Notes: generated by a model not told the origin, from the sequence alone. Positions 48,507 to 59,518 are shown, counted from the first letter of the stretch. The stretch is DNA of 64,000 nt from Lysobacter sp. (GCA_013141175.1 JABFRN010000001.1:3368001-3432000); one strand, 5' to 3'. Translations and numbers: made by a program.

Positions 48507-50762
48507 ATGACTCATTCCCATCGTCACGGCCGCCGCGCGTTGCGTATCGGCGGACTGGCCGCCGCCGTTCTTTTCGCTCTGCCGGCCATGGCCCAGGACA
48601 CCGCCGCCCAACCCGGCGCACCCGAACTCGACGCCATCACCGTGACCGCGCAGCGCCGGGCCGAGAACATCCAGGACGTGCCGATGGCGATCACCACCGT
48701 CGATCGCGAAAAACTCGAAGTGCTGACTTCCGGCGGCGACGACATCCGCCTGCTTTCGGGTCGTCTGCCGAGCCTCAATATCGAATCCTCGTTCGGCCGC
48801 GCCTTCCCGCGCTTCTATATCCGTGGCCTGGGCAATACCGACTTCGATCTCAACGCCTCGCAGCCGGTGTCGCTGGTGTACGACGGCGTGGTGCAGGAGA
48901 ACCCGATCCTCAAGGGTTTCCCGCTGTTCGATCTGGACCAGATCGAAATGGCCCGTGGCCCGCAGGGCACGCTGTTCGGCCGCAATTCGCCGGCCGGTGT
49001 GATCAAGTTCGAGTCCGCGCGTCCGGAGCAGGAGTTCGGCGGTCACGCCCGGATCGGCTACGGCAAATACAACACCATCAATGTCGAAGGCGCGGTCACC
49101 GGCGGCCTCAGTGAAACCGTCTCGGCGCGCCTGTCGGTGCTGCATGAGCGTCGCGACGACTGGGTCGACAATGCCGCGAACGGCCCGGGCGACGATCTCG
49201 AAGGCTACAAGGAAACGGCCGCGCGCCTGCAGGTGCTGTTCCAGCCCAGCGACACGTTCGAGGCGCTGGCCAATGTGCATATGCGCAAGCTCGACGGCAC
49301 CGCGCGTCTGTTCCGCGCCGGTCTCATCCGTCCGGGCAGCAACGATCTCAACAGCGGCTTCTCCCGCGACCGCGTTTCGATCGATGGCCGCAATGAGCAG
49401 ACCCTCGACCAGTTCGGCGCCAATCTGCGCATGCGCTGGGATCTCGGGCGCGTCAGCCTGTATTCCACCACCGGTTACGAAAGCGTCGAGACCTTCAGCC
49501 GTGGCGATATCGACGGCGGCTCGGTCTATGCCTTCCCGACCGGACCGATCGGCACCTCGTTGTTCCCGGCCGAGTCCGCCGACGGGTTGCCGGATCACCG
49601 CCAGCTGAGCCAGGAATTCCGCCTCGAATCGAACGAATGGGGTCGTTTCGACTGGCAGGCGGGGCTGTTCTGGTTCGACGAATCGATCGACGTGGACAGC
49701 TTTTCCTACGACGGTTTCGGCGGCCCGCAGAACGGCTACGCCATCCAGCGCCAGGACAACACCGCATGGGCGGTGTTCGCCTCCGGCGATTTCGATGTCA
49801 CCGACAGGTTGAAGCTGCGCGGCGGCCTGCGTTACACCGACGACCAGAAGGATTTCAGCGCCGAGCGCGTCGTCGGTCCGTTCGGTCCGCCGATCGCGCC
49901 GATCAAGGTCAGCCCCAGCGACACCGATGTCAGCTGGGATCTCAGCGCGGTGTACGAAATCAACGATGACGTGAATGTCTATGGCCGGGTGGCCCGCGGT
50001 TTCCGCGCGCCGAGCGTGCAGGGCCGTTTGATGTTCGCCGATGCCACGCTGCCGGCGGACCAGTTGGTCACCGTCGCCGATACCGAAACCGTGCTGTCGT
50101 GGGAAGCCGGCGTGAAGGCGCAGTTGTGGGACAACCGCCTGCGTGTGGGTTTCGCCCTGTTCCGCTACACCGTGAACGATCAGCAGCTGACGGCGGTCGG
50201 CGGCGCCAGCAACATCGCCACATTGGTCAATGCCGACAAGACCATCGGCCAGGGCGCCGAGCTCGATGTGCAGGCCTGGTTGACCGACAATCTGTTCGTC
50301 ACTTTCGGCGCCAGCTACAACGACACCGAGATCCAGGATCGCAACCTCACCGTGTTCGGCTGCGGCGGCGGCTGTCAGGTCAACGATCCCGCAGGCACCG
50401 TGGCCGGCACGTTCCGCATCGACGGCAACGCGCTGCCGCAGGCGCCGAAGAACGTCTACAACGTCACCGCGCGCTATGGCATTCCGACCAGTCGCGGCGA
50501 GTTCTTCGCTTACACCGACTGGGCGTATCGCAGCGACGTCAACTTCTTCCTTTACGAGTCGACCGAGTTCACCGGCGCCTCGCTGCTGGAAGGCGGCCTG
50601 CGCCTGGGCTACGCCTGGAACAGCGGCGATTATGAAATCGCGCTGCTGGGCCGCAACATCACCGACGAGGAAGCGATCGTAGGCGGCATCGACTTCAACA
50701 ACCTCACCGGCTTCCTCAATGAGCCAAGGACGTGGGGCGTGGAGTTCAAGGCGAAGTTCTGA
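48507..50762 (+). CDS. TonB-dependent outer-membrane receptor
   Basis: 751 residues. Signal peptide ending AMAQ, then TonB box-like DAITVTAQRR, a plug domain (QDVPMAITTVDREKLE, RGLGN, ARGPQGTLFGRNSPAG) and a 22-strand barrel ending with phenylalanine (GVEFKAKF). It imports a ligand using TonB energy; the sequence resembles the large iron/nutrient receptor group of Sphingomonads and Xanthomonads and does not reveal the ligand. No transport genes adjoin it. Confidence 0.95.
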   Translation: MTHSHRHGRRALRIGGLAAAVLFALPAMAQDTAAQPGAPELDAITVTAQRRAENIQDVPMAITTVDREKLEVLTSGGDDIRLLSGRLPSLNIESSFGRAFPRFYIRGLGNTDFDLNASQPVSLVYDGVVQENPILKGFPLFDLDQIEMARGPQGTLFGRNSPAGVIKFESARPEQEFGGHARIGYGKYNTINVEGAVTGGLSETVSARLSVLHERRDDWVDNAANGPGDDLEGYKETAARLQVLFQPSDTFEALANVHMRKLDGTARLFRAGLIRPGSNDLNSGFSRDRVSIDGRNEQTLDQFGANLRMRWDLGRVSLYSTTGYESVETFSRGDIDGGSVYAFPTGPIGTSLFPAESADGLPDHRQLSQEFRLESNEWGRFDWQAGLFWFDESIDVDSFSYDGFGGPQNGYAIQRQDNTAWAVFASGDFDVTDRLKLRGGLRYTDDQKDFSAERVVGPFGPPIAPIKVSPSDTDVSWDLSAVYEINDDVNVYGRVARGFRAPSVQGRLMFADATLPADQLVTVADTETVLSWEAGVKAQLWDNRLRVGFALFRYTVNDQQLTAVGGASNIATLVNADKTIGQGAELDVQAWLTDNLFVTFGASYNDTEIQDRNLTVFGCGGGCQVNDPAGTVAGTFRIDGNALPQAPKNVYNVTARYGIPTSRGEFFAYTDWAYRSDVNFFLYESTEFTGASLLEGGLRLGYAWNSGDYEIALLGRNITDEEAIVGGIDFNNLTGFLNEPRTWGVEFKAKF

Positions 50763-50790
50763 TCGCACGACGCCTCGTGGATGACATCAC

Positions 50791-50821
50791 CCGGCCTGCA
50801 GCGATGCGGGCCGGTTTTTTT
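50791..50821 (+). terminator. Terminator of the TonB-dependent receptor gene
   Basis: CCGGCC (50791-50796) pairs with GGCCGG (50809-50814), extended inward by a wobble and three pairs to a GCGA tetraloop, followed by seven T. Confidence 0.9.
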
Positions 50822-50898
50822 GCGTCGGATCCGGATTCTCACCGGATGCGACGCGCCCGGTTACAGTAGCCACTGGCTTCCGACGCATCTCTGTTCCC

Positions 50899-52305
50899 AT
50901 GAGCAAACCCGCTTCGAAAAACGCAGGTAAAGCCCGCACTGCCTTCGTCTGCGGCGACTGCGGGGCCGAGTCCGGCAAGTGGCAGGGGCAGTGCGGCGAA
51001 TGCGGGGCGTGGAATACGCTCACCCAGATCGTATTGGAATCCGCAGCGTCGGCAGCTTCGCCGGCCGCGCGTCGCAGCAGTTGGGCCGGCAAGGTCGATC
51101 CGCCCAAGGTGACGCCGCTGAAGGACGTGCTGCATCACGAGGATGCGCGCACCAGCACCGGCATCGGCGAGTTCGACCGTGTGCTTGGCGGCGGGCTGGT
51201 CGAGGGCGCGGTGATCCTGATCGGCGGCGATCCGGGCATCGGCAAATCCACACTGTTGCTGCAGGCGCTGGCGGGCATGGCCGGGCGGTTGCCCGCGCTG
51301 TATGTCACCGGCGAGGAATCGCTGGCGCAGGTCGCCGGGCGTGCCTCCCGGCTCGGGCTGCCGCTGGATGGCCTGAGCGCGCTGGCCGAAACCGGCGTCG
51401 AGCGCATTCTCGAACAGGCCTCGCAGATGCGGCCGAAGCTGTTGGTCGCCGATTCGGTGCAGACGCTCTGGACCGAATCGCTGACCGCCGCGCCGGGCTC
51501 GGTCAGCCAGGTGCGCGAGAGCGCCGCACGACTCGTGCGTTATGCGAAGGAAACCGGCACCGCGATCTTCCTCGTCGGCCACGTCACCAAAGAGGGCGGC
51601 ATTGCCGGCCCGCGCGTGCTCGAACACATGGTCGATGCGGTGCTGTATTTCGAGGGCGACAGCGGCAGCCGGTTCCGGGTGCTGCGCGCGTTCAAGAACC
51701 GCTTCGGCGCGGTGAATGAGCTGGGCGTGTTCGCGATGGGCGACAAAGGCCTGCGCGAAGTACCGAACCCTTCGGCGATCTTCCTCTCCGGCGGCAGCAC
51801 GCCGCAGCCGGGCAGCTGCGTGATGGTCACCCGCGAGGGCACGCGCCCGCTGATGGTGGAAGTGCAGGCGCTGGTGGATTCCTCCCCGCTGTCCAACCCG
51901 CGCCGGGTCGCGGTCGGTCTAGAACAGAACCGCCTCGCGATGCTGCTGGCGGTGCTGCATCGCCACGGCGGGATCATGATCGGCGACCAGGATGTGTTCG
52001 TGAACGTGGTCGGCGGCATCCGCGTGCAGGAAACCGCCGCCGATCTGCCGGTACTGCTGGCGGTGCTGTCGTCGCTGCGCGACCGGCCGTTGGCGGACAA
52101 GACCATCGCGTTCGGCGAGGTCGGGCTGTCGGGCGAAATCCGCCCGGTGCCGAACGGCGAAGAGCGGCTGAAAGAAGCCGCCACCCACGGGTTCAAACGC
52201 GCCATCGTGTCCAAAGCCAACGCACCGAAAGCCGGTTCCTACAAAGGCATGGAGGTGGTCGCGGTCGAGCGACTTGCGGACGCGTTGAGCGCCGCCGCAG
52301 ACTGA
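50899..52305 (+). CDS. radA: DNA repair ATPase RadA
   Basis: 468 residues. Zinc finger of four cysteines (C18, C21, C32, C35), Walker A GGDPGIGKST, the RadA motif FKNRFGAVNE and a C-terminal Lon-like domain. RadA is a hexameric helicase that extends heteroduplex DNA in recombination. It is followed 32 nt later by the DUF1444 gene, then recX, alaS and csrA. Confidence 0.97.
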   Translation: MSKPASKNAGKARTAFVCGDCGAESGKWQGQCGECGAWNTLTQIVLESAASAASPAARRSSWAGKVDPPKVTPLKDVLHHEDARTSTGIGEFDRVLGGGLVEGAVILIGGDPGIGKSTLLLQALAGMAGRLPALYVTGEESLAQVAGRASRLGLPLDGLSALAETGVERILEQASQMRPKLLVADSVQTLWTESLTAAPGSVSQVRESAARLVRYAKETGTAIFLVGHVTKEGGIAGPRVLEHMVDAVLYFEGDSGSRFRVLRAFKNRFGAVNELGVFAMGDKGLREVPNPSAIFLSGGSTPQPGSCVMVTREGTRPLMVEVQALVDSSPLSNPRRVAVGLEQNRLAMLLAVLHRHGGIMIGDQDVFVNVVGGIRVQETAADLPVLLAVLSSLRDRPLADKTIAFGEVGLSGEIRPVPNGEERLKEAATHGFKRAIVSKANAPKAGSYKGMEVVAVERLADALSAAAD

Positions 52306-52337
52306 TCGCGTTTTCCACTGACTCCGGAGCGTCGCCG

Positions 52338-53180
52338 ATGACAGGTTTCTTCGCTGCAGTCCGTTCGTTGTTCGGTGGAGGCGCTGCCGAACCACGGATG
52401 AATCCCGCCGACTTCACCGAAGAAGTCGCGCGCCGCGTGCGTGCAGCCGCTCCGCGACTCGATGTGCGGGTCGTAGGCGAGCTGGAGCTTGCGATCGACA
52501 TGAGCGAGGACGGCGGCAATCGCGCCTTCCTCAACAACGCCTATCAGATGTACCAGGGCGAATCCGCGCGCAATCGCAGCGATCTGATCGACCGGTTCGT
52601 GCGCTCTTTCGCCGAAGCCGCGGCAGGTCTGGAACGCAGTCGCGACGCGATCATCCCGATCGTCAAGGATCGCGGCTGGCTGGAGGAGATCCGCCAGTCG
52701 ATGCGGCAGATGCACGGCACGGAAGGGCAGGACAAGGTCTACGAAGATCTCAACGACGATCTGGTGGTGGTCTATGCCATCGATACGCCCAGCAATATCG
52801 CCTATCTCAATCCGGATGAATTGGAACGGCTGGATGTGCCGCGCGAAGACCTGCGCGCGCTTGCCGTGCGCAACCTGCGTGGTTTGCTGCCGGGCATCGA
52901 AGTCCATCGTGGCGATCTGGTCAACATGATCACCGCCGACGGCAATTACGAAGCTTCCCTGCTGCTGTTCGCGGACCTGTGGGAGCGCGAGCGCGAAAAA
53001 CTGCGCGGCGAACCGGTCGCCGCCGTGCCCGCTCGTGATCTGCTGCTCTTCGCCGACTCCGCCAACGCCGACGCGGTCGCGCAACTCAAGCAACTGGCAT
53101 CGAAGATGCGCGCCGAAGCGACCTATGCGCTGACCGGTCGCCTGTTCGTGTTGCGCGACGGCCACTGGCTGCCGTTCTGA
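52338..53180 (+). CDS. DUF1444-family protein
   Basis: 280 residues. After a short N-terminus, FLNNAYQMYQGE and the later DDLVVVYAIDTPSNIAYLN and GNYEASLLLFADLWER blocks fit DUF1444 (YtpQ-like). No function is known. It lies between radA and recX in the same orientation. Confidence 0.85.
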   Translation: MTGFFAAVRSLFGGGAAEPRMNPADFTEEVARRVRAAAPRLDVRVVGELELAIDMSEDGGNRAFLNNAYQMYQGESARNRSDLIDRFVRSFAEAAAGLERSRDAIIPIVKDRGWLEEIRQSMRQMHGTEGQDKVYEDLNDDLVVVYAIDTPSNIAYLNPDELERLDVPREDLRALAVRNLRGLLPGIEVHRGDLVNMITADGNYEASLLLFADLWEREREKLRGEPVAAVPARDLLLFADSANADAVAQLKQLASKMRAEATYALTGRLFVLRDGHWLPF

Positions 53181-53214
53181 CAGCGGTCGCTGGAATCGCG
53201 CTTAAAATCGGGTC

Positions 53215-53736
53215 ATGCACGAGATCGAACCGCCGTCTGACGATGACGATGCGTCCGCTGCCCCAGCGGTCACGCCCGGCAAGCGACGCCGTCCGGAACT
53301 CACGCCCGCGCAGCGCGCGCTGGGACTGCTGGTCCGCCGCGAACATTCGCGCAAGGAACTGACGCGCAAGCTGACCGCACGCGGTGTGGAGGTGGACGAC
53401 GCCAAGGCTGCCGTGGCACGGATGACCGCCGAAGGCTGGCAGGACGATGCCCGCTTCGCCGAACTGCTGGTCCGCAGTCGTGCCAGCAACGGCCATGGCC
53501 CGCTGCGGATCCGTGCCGAGCTGGGTACCCATGGTCTGGATCGCGACATCGTCGTCGCGGCAATGGACGCCTACGATGGCGACTGGACCGAAAACGCCCG
53601 CGATCTGGCCCGCCGCCGGTTTCCCGGACGGCTCGACGACCGTGCGATCCAGCGCAAGGCCGCCGATTTCCTGCTGCGCCGAGGTTTCAGCGGGGATCAG
53701 GTCCGCGCGGCGGTGCGGCTGGACGATGATGATTGA
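53215..53736 (+). CDS. recX: Regulatory protein RecX
   Basis: 173 residues with three-helix RecX repeats: [19 protein letters not shown], then [23 protein letters not shown], and [17 protein letters not shown]. RecX binds RecA filaments and limits recombinase activity. No recA gene precedes it here; the next genes upstream are DUF1444 and radA. It lies just upstream of the alaS region. Confidence 0.92.
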   Translation: MHEIEPPSDDDDASAAPAVTPGKRRRPELTPAQRALGLLVRREHSRKELTRKLTARGVEVDDAKAAVARMTAEGWQDDARFAELLVRSRASNGHGPLRIRAELGTHGLDRDIVVAAMDAYDGDWTENARDLARRRFPGRLDDRAIQRKAADFLLRRGFSGDQVRAAVRLDDDD

Positions 53737-53747
53737 GCCCGCCAATT

Positions 53748-53834
53748 GTCATCCCGAGCGCAGCGAGGGACCTGCTTTTCGTTGTTCATGTTTCGCTTGT
53801 CGAAAAACAGATCCCTCGCTGCGCTCGGGATGAC
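53748..53834. repeat. GTCATCCCGA inverted-repeat element, copy C
   Basis: 87-bp element with perfect 23-bp arms (53748-53770 and 53812-53834) and a loop of 41 nt. It belongs to the same family as copies A and B (27199-27511) but with longer arms, and lies between recX and alaS. Confidence 0.93.
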
Positions 53835-53979
53835 GGATCTTGTGTTTTCCCGTCGTCGAGCGCCGCCCAGTCGCCCTCCGCCTGTTAATCTAGAAGATCT
53901 TGGGTTGTTCGCTCGATTCCGCGTCGGCACATTGCCGTGCTTGCGGCGCGCGGACTGCGCCCGTCACACCGCCGATACC

Positions 53980-56637
53980 ATGAAAACCACTGCTGACATC
54001 CGTCAAGACTTCCTCGAATTCTTCCGCTCGAAGGGCCACACCGTGGTGCCGTCCAGCCCGCTGGTGCCGGGCAACGACCCGACCCTGCTGTTCACCAATG
54101 CCGGTATGGTCCAGTTCAAGGACGTGTTCCTCGGCGCCGAGAAGCGCAGCTACACCCGCGCCGTGTCCAGCCAGCGCTGCGTGCGCGCCGGCGGCAAGCA
54201 CAACGATCTCGATCAGGTCGGCTACACCGCGCGTCACCACACGTTTTTCGAAATGCTCGGCAATTTCAGCTTCGGCGACTACTTCAAGCGCGACGCCATC
54301 GCCTACGCATGGGAACTGCTGACCGGCGTGTGGGGCCTGCCGAAAGAGAAGCTGCTGGTCACGATCTATCACACCGACGACGAAGCCTTCGACATCTGGC
54401 ACAACGAGATCGGCCTGCCGGCCGACCGGATCATCCGTATCGGCGACAACAAGGGCGCGGCGTACGCCTCCGACAATTTCTGGCAGATGGCCGACACCGG
54501 CCCCTGCGGCCCCTGCACCGAGATCTTCTACGACCACGGCGCGCATATTGCAGGCGGGCCGCCCGGATCGCCCGACGAAGACGGTGACCGTTACATCGAG
54601 ATTTGGAACAATGTGTTCATGCAGTTCGACCGTCAGCCCGACGGCACCCTGCTACCGCTGCCGGCGCCGTGCGTGGACACCGGCATGGGCCTGGAGCGCA
54701 TCGCCGCCGTGTTGCAGCACGTGCACAGCAACTACGAAATCGATCTGTTCCAGCATCTGGTCAAGGCCGCCGCCGCGATCACCAGCACCGCCGATCTCGA
54801 ACACAAATCGCTGCGCGTGATCGCCGATCACACCCGCGCCTGCAGCTTCCTGATCGTCGACGGGGTGTTGCCGTCCAACGAAGGTCGCGGCTATGTGCTG
54901 CGCCGGATCATCCGCCGAGCGATTCGCCATTTGTGGAAGCTCGGTGCGCTCAGCGCCGAAGGCAACTTCTGGCGCATGGTGCTGCCGCTGATCGACGTGA
55001 TGGGTGAAGCCTATCCGGAGCTGATCGAGAAGCGCGCGCTGATCGAACGCGCTCTCAAGGCCGAAGAAGCGGCATTCGCGCAGACCCTTGATGCGGGCAT
55101 GGTCCGTCTCGAAGGCTATCTCGCGCAGAACAACGGCGGCATCGATGGCGAGCAACTGTTCCAGTTGCATGACACTTATGGCTGCCCGCCCGATCTGATC
55201 GCTGACATCCTGCGCGAAAAAGGCGGCGAACTGCCGCCGAGCGTGATGGCCGATTACGAACGGCTGATGGAAGAACAGCGTGAGCGTGCGCGCGCGGCCG
55301 GCAAGTTCGGTGGCGGTGTCGCGTTGCCGGCGGAACTGATTTCGCAACTGCAGCCCACGGGATTCCTCGGCTACGACGATCTCGAAGCCGATGGATTGGA
55401 GGTGGGCGCGATCCTCAAGGATGGAAAGCCGGCCGAGCAGATCCACGCGGGCGACAACGCCATCGTGATCCTCGACCGCACCCCGTTCTACGCCGAATCC
55501 GGCGGCCAGCTCGGCGATATCGGCCATTTGCTGGGCGAGGGCTCTGATTTCGCGGTTTCGGACACCCAGAAACTCGCCGGCCAATTCTTCGGCCATGTCG
55601 GTACGTTGAACGCCGGTACTCTGAAGCGCGGCGATCGCCTGAGCGCTTCGGTCGATGCCACCCGCCGCAGCGCCATCATCCTCAACCACAGCGCCACCCA
55701 TCTGCTGCATGCGGCGCTGCGCAGCGTTCTGGGCACCCATGTGACCCAGAAGGGCTCGCTGGTGGCGCCGGATCGCCTGCGCTTCGATTTCGCGCATTTC
55801 CAGGCGATGAGCGCTGCGGAGCTGGCCGAGATCGAGCGTCTGGTCAATGTCGAGATCCGCGCCAACAGCGAGGCCGAAGTGCGTCACATGGGCATGCAGG
55901 AGGCGCTGGATTTCGGCGCGATGGCGCTGTTCGGCGAGAAATACGGCGAAAACGTCCGTGTCCTGCGCATGGGCGACACCTCCACCGAGCTGTGCGGCGG
56001 CACCCACGTGGGGCGTACCGGCGACATCGGCGTGTTCAAGATCGTTTCCGAAGGCGGCATCCAGGCCGGCGTGCGCCGGATCGAGGCCGTGACCGGGCAG
56101 GGCGCTCTGGATTACATCGCTGCGGAGGAGCGCCGACTCGATGAAGCGGCCGATCTGCTGGGCGGCAATCCGGCCGAGATCGGCGACAAACTGCGCGCGC
56201 TGCTCGATCGCCAGAAAAAGCTGGAACGCGAGTTGGAAGGCCTGAAAGCCAAAGCTGCCAATGCTGCGGTGGCCGATCTGGCGGCCTCGGCGGTCGACAT
56301 CGGCGGGATCCGGGTGCTCGCCGCCCGTGTCGAAGGCCTGGACGCGAAGGCGTTGCGTGATGCCGTCGACAACCTGAAACAGCAACTTCGAGACGCAGTC
56401 GTACTGCTGGCCGGAGCTGCGGATGGTAAAGTAGCGCTCATTGCGGGTGTGAGCGGCGCAGCTCTGGGGTCGATCAAGGCCGGAGAACTGTTGGCGCACG
56501 TGGCCGGTCAGATCGGGGGCAAAGGCGGTGGCCGGCCCGATATGGCCCAAGGGGGCGGAGAAGATGGCCCCAACTTGCGTATCGCACTGGAAGGCATTCA
56601 GGAATGGGTGGGCGGGCGCTTGCGACCCGGGGCATGA
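53980..56637 (+). CDS. alaS: Alanyl-tRNA synthetase
   Basis: 885 residues (E. coli 876). It starts [20 protein letters not shown], which decides the ATG over an upstream frame through the repeat. The class II catalytic core includes [16 protein letters not shown], and the editing domain contains [14 protein letters not shown] and [13 protein letters not shown]. The C-terminal coiled coil and DHHA1 domain are present. An AT-rich sequence near 53885-53910 is a likely promoter. csrA follows 141 nt later. Confidence 0.98.
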   Translation: MKTTADIRQDFLEFFRSKGHTVVPSSPLVPGNDPTLLFTNAGMVQFKDVFLGAEKRSYTRAVSSQRCVRAGGKHNDLDQVGYTARHHTFFEMLGNFSFGDYFKRDAIAYAWELLTGVWGLPKEKLLVTIYHTDDEAFDIWHNEIGLPADRIIRIGDNKGAAYASDNFWQMADTGPCGPCTEIFYDHGAHIAGGPPGSPDEDGDRYIEIWNNVFMQFDRQPDGTLLPLPAPCVDTGMGLERIAAVLQHVHSNYEIDLFQHLVKAAAAITSTADLEHKSLRVIADHTRACSFLIVDGVLPSNEGRGYVLRRIIRRAIRHLWKLGALSAEGNFWRMVLPLIDVMGEAYPELIEKRALIERALKAEEAAFAQTLDAGMVRLEGYLAQNNGGIDGEQLFQLHDTYGCPPDLIADILREKGGELPPSVMADYERLMEEQRERARAAGKFGGGVALPAELISQLQPTGFLGYDDLEADGLEVGAILKDGKPAEQIHAGDNAIVILDRTPFYAESGGQLGDIGHLLGEGSDFAVSDTQKLAGQFFGHVGTLNAGTLKRGDRLSASVDATRRSAIILNHSATHLLHAALRSVLGTHVTQKGSLVAPDRLRFDFAHFQAMSAAELAEIERLVNVEIRANSEAEVRHMGMQEALDFGAMALFGEKYGENVRVLRMGDTSTELCGGTHVGRTGDIGVFKIVSEGGIQAGVRRIEAVTGQGALDYIAAEERRLDEAADLLGGNPAEIGDKLRALLDRQKKLERELEGLKAKAANAAVADLAASAVDIGGIRVLAARVEGLDAKALRDAVDNLKQQLRDAVVLLAGAADGKVALIAGVSGAALGSIKAGELLAHVAGQIGGKGGGRPDMAQGGGEDGPNLRIALEGIQEWVGGRLRPGA

Positions 56638-56778
56638 CCTTCGGCGCTTCCCGTTTCTGTATTACTCCGGTTATTCTTATCCATTGCGTTCGCGACGCAG
56701 GTTCCACCCCCGATTGATTCAGTCGCGGAACAACGACAGGGTGCCGACGAGGGGGACGTCGGCCATTGGAGACATGCA

Positions 56779-56982
56779 ATGCTTATCTTGACTCGCCGGG
56801 TTGGCGAAACTCTGATGATCGGTGACGAGGTCACCGTGACGGTCCTTGGAGTGAAGGGCAACCAGGTGCGTATCGGAATCACGGCGCCTAAAGACGTCGC
56901 CGTGCACCGCGAAGAAATCTACCAGCGAATCCAGCGCGGCGAAGGCCACAATCCGAATTCGGGTTTGCCGCAGGGCGACTGA
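56779..56982 (+). CDS. csrA: Carbon storage regulator CsrA
   Basis: 67 residues starting [18 protein letters not shown], the invariant CsrA opening. CsrA binds GGA motifs in mRNA leaders and controls translation of metabolism and virulence genes. Its own Shine-Dalgarno contains GGA (ATTGGAGAC), which would allow autoregulation. Two tRNAs follow. Confidence 0.98.
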   Translation: MLILTRRVGETLMIGDEVTVTVLGVKGNQVRIGITAPKDVAVHREEIYQRIQRGEGHNPNSGLPQGD

Positions 56983-57020
56983 GCCAGTATCCTTTTCATC
57001 ACGCGCATCGTCGCGTCGAC

Positions 57021-57113
57021 GGAGAGTTGCCCGAGAGGCCGAAGGGGCTCCCCTGCTAAGGGAGTATGGGGTCAAAAGCTCCATCGAGGGTTCGAATCCC
57101 TCACTCTCCGCCA
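57021..57113 (+). tRNA. tRNA-Ser (GCU)
   Basis: 93 nt including encoded CCA. Acceptor arm GGAGAGT/ACTCTCC, a long variable arm as in serine tRNAs, T loop GTTCGAATC, and anticodon loop CTGCTAA giving GCU (reads AGC/AGU). Confidence 0.95.
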
Positions 57114-57235
57114 TTTTTTCGCGCTTCATGCCGCTGATTCTTGAAGCGGTACGCAGAACGTCAGGATGGATGATCGACGCCAGCGCAGGATTGACCAAAC
57201 CGATCAGGATTGGCACAATCCCGCTTCTTCACAAC

Positions 57236-57312
57236 GCGCCCGTAGCTCAGTTGGATAGAGCACCAGGCTACGAACTTGGGGGTCGGGAGTTCGAATCTCT
57301 CCGGGCGCACCA
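57236..57312 (+). tRNA. tRNA-Arg (ACG)
   Basis: 77 nt including CCA. Acceptor arm GCGCCCG/CGGGCGC, D arm AGCTCAGTTGGATAGAGC, anticodon loop CTACGAA giving ACG (A34 probably deaminated to inosine). T loop GTTCGAATC. Confidence 0.95.
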
Positions 57313-57319
57313 TCTGCAT

Positions 57320-57350
57320 GAAAAAGCCGGCACTCGTTGCCGGCTTTTTC
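57320..57350 (+). terminator. Terminator after the tRNA pair
   Basis: 12-bp perfect stem (57320-57331 with 57339-57350) whose arms end in A5/T5, loop ACTCGTT; works in both directions in principle and lies 34 nt before the convergent mbtH gene. Confidence 0.88.
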
Positions 57351-57383
57351 ATTGTTGCGCATTGCCGCTTCGCTGCCGCTGTT

Positions 57384-57593
57384 TCAGGGGGCGTTTCCTT
57401 CCATCCGCTTGCGCAGCGACAGCGGACGCATGTCGGTCCAGACATCTTCGATGTGCCGCAGGCAAGCGGCCTTGTCGCCGCTGAAGCCTGCATCGTTCCA
57501 GCCGAGCGGCAATTCGCGATCCGCAGGCCAGATCGAATACTGCTCTTCGTGATTGATCACGACGCGGTAAATGCGGGTGTCTTCGGTGTCCAT
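57384..57593 (-). CDS. MbtH-like protein (NRPS adenylation-domain partner)
   Basis: 69 residues from the ATG at 57593; an in-frame ATG at 57659 would add 22. [28 protein letters not shown] and [13 protein letters not shown] are the three MbtH signature blocks (invariant tryptophans W, G-W and W-T-D-M-R-P all present). MbtH proteins bind and activate adenylation domains of non-ribosomal peptide synthetases. No NRPS gene is in this window, so it is an orphan here. It lies downstream of the ABC exporter on the same strand. Confidence 0.95.
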   Translation of the reverse strand: MDTEDTRIYRVVINHEEQYSIWPADRELPLGWNDAGFSGDKAACLRHIEDVWTDMRPLSLRKRMEGNAP

Positions 57594-57681
57594 GGCAATC
57601 TCGATCTCCGTATAGCGATCGTCGGTTGTGCCGCTCTGGTTCGGGGCGACGATTCGCATCCTACGCCCGTGAATCGGACTT

Positions 57682-59448
57682 TCAATCGAGGAACTGCAAT
57701 TTCGCGAGTTCCGCGTACAGTCCGCCCTGTGCCAGCAGTTCTTCGTGCGTGCCTTCGGCCACGATCCGGCCCTTGTCCATCACTACGATGCGGTCGGCCT
57801 TGAGGATGGTGGCGAGGCGGTGCGCGATCACCAGCGTCGTGCGCCCGCGCATCAGGTTTTCCAGCGCGTGCTGCACCGCGCGTTCGCTCTGCGCATCGAG
57901 CGCGGAAGTCGCTTCGTCCAGCAGCAGGATCGGCGCATCCTTCAACAGCGCGCGTGCGATCGCGATGCGCTGTTGTTGCCCGCCCGACAGCCGCACGCCG
58001 CGTTCGCCGAGTTCCTCGTCGTAGCCTTTCGGCAGTACGCTCAGGAATTCGTGCGCTTCGGCCGAACGCGCGGCGGTTTCGACTTCGGCGTCGCTCGCTT
58101 CCAATCGACCATAGCGGATGTTGTCACGCGCGCTGGTCGCGAACAGCGTCGGCTGCTGCGGCACCAGCGCGATGCGTTCGCGCAACTCGACCGGGTCGCA
58201 GTCGCGCACATCGATGTCGTCGATGGCGATGCGCCCGCTCTGCGGATCGTGAAAGCGCAGCAGCAGCGAGAACACGGTGCTCTTGCCGGCGCCGGAGGGC
58301 CCGACCAGCGCGACCGTCTCACCCGGTTTCACGAGCAGGTCGAAATCCTCGAGCGCGGGCAGTTCCGGGCGCATCGGATAGTGGAAAGCCACGTGGTCCA
58401 GCCGCACCTCGCCGCGCAGCGGTTTCGGCAGGGATTTTGGATGCGCGGGTGCGACGATCCCGGCGGTTTCCTGCATGAGTTCGCCGATGCGGCCCATGCC
58501 GCCGGCGGCGCGCTGCAGTTCGTTCCAGACTTCGGCCAATGCCGCCACCGATCCGCCCGCGAACAGCGCATACAGCACGAACTGGATCAGGGTGCCGGCG
58601 GTCATGCGGTGCGCGATCACGTCGTGCGCGCCGGACCACAACACCAGCGTGATCGCGCCGAAGAAGAGCATGATCGCGGCAGCGGTCATCACGGCCTGTG
58701 CGCTGATCCGCCTCGTCGCGGTGCGTACCGCGATCTGCACTGCGATGTCGAAGCGCCCGCGTTCGTAGATTTCGCGCGCGTGCGCCTGCACCGTGCGCAC
58801 CGCGCCGAGCGTCTCGGTGGCCAGCGCATTGGCATCGGCGATGCGGTCCTGGCTGTTGCGCGAGATGCCCTGCATCCAGCGCCCGCCGATCACCATCGGC
58901 AATACCGCCAGCGGGATGCCGATCAACGCCCAGGACGCCAGCCGCGGGCTGGTCACGAACAGCATGACCAGCGAGCCGATCACGGTGATGCTGCTGCGCA
59001 GCGCCACGGACATGCTGCTGCCGACCACGCTGCGGATGAGCTCGACATCGGCGGTCAGTCGCGACACCAGTTCACCGCTGCGGTTGCGCTCGTGGAAGCC
59101 GGCGTCGAGCCCGATCAGGTGCGCATACAGCCGTTCGCGCAGGTCGGCGACCACGCGCTCGCCCAGCAGCGAGATGAAGAAGAAACGCGCCGCGGTGCTC
59201 AGCGCCAGGACCAGCGCGACTCCGAACAACAGCAGGAATGCGTGATCGATGTCGCTGCCGCTGCCGCTGCGGAAGCCTTCGTCGATCATGGTCTTGATCG
59301 CGAGCGGAAAGCTCAACGATGTGGCCGAGGACACGGTCAGCGCAAGCAACCAGGCCATGAACAGAACGCGATGCCGCCGTATGAAGGGCCAGATCGCGCG
59401 CAGGCTGCCGATGGGGGCTTTGGAATCGATCGGGTCTGGGTTGCTCAT
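57682..59448 (-). CDS. ABC exporter with fused permease and ATPase (MsbA-like)
   Basis: 588 residues: six transmembrane helices, then an ATPase with Walker [10 protein letters not shown], signature LSGGQQQR, Walker [13 protein letters not shown] and H-loop IAHRLAT. This half-transporter dimerises. The ABCB family exports lipids, peptides or drugs; the sequence alone does not choose. It follows yigZ by 70 nt and precedes the orphan mbtH. ATG at 59448 is preferred to one 34 codons upstream. Confidence 0.93.
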   Translation of the reverse strand: MSNPDPIDSKAPIGSLRAIWPFIRRHRVLFMAWLLALTVSSATSLSFPLAIKTMIDEGFRSGSGSDIDHAFLLLFGVALVLALSTAARFFFISLLGERVVADLRERLYAHLIGLDAGFHERNRSGELVSRLTADVELIRSVVGSSMSVALRSSITVIGSLVMLFVTSPRLASWALIGIPLAVLPMVIGGRWMQGISRNSQDRIADANALATETLGAVRTVQAHAREIYERGRFDIAVQIAVRTATRRISAQAVMTAAAIMLFFGAITLVLWSGAHDVIAHRMTAGTLIQFVLYALFAGGSVAALAEVWNELQRAAGGMGRIGELMQETAGIVAPAHPKSLPKPLRGEVRLDHVAFHYPMRPELPALEDFDLLVKPGETVALVGPSGAGKSTVFSLLLRFHDPQSGRIAIDDIDVRDCDPVELRERIALVPQQPTLFATSARDNIRYGRLEASDAEVETAARSAEAHEFLSVLPKGYDEELGERGVRLSGGQQQRIAIARALLKDAPILLLDEATSALDAQSERAVQHALENLMRGRTTLVIAHRLATILKADRIVVMDKGRIVAEGTHEELLAQGGLYAELAKLQFLD

Positions 59449-59518
59449 GGTTCGTTCGTCGGGAGAGGGGATGCATCGGCACCACGCGCTCGTCCGCGCG
59501 TCGCTGGGGACCCCGCGT

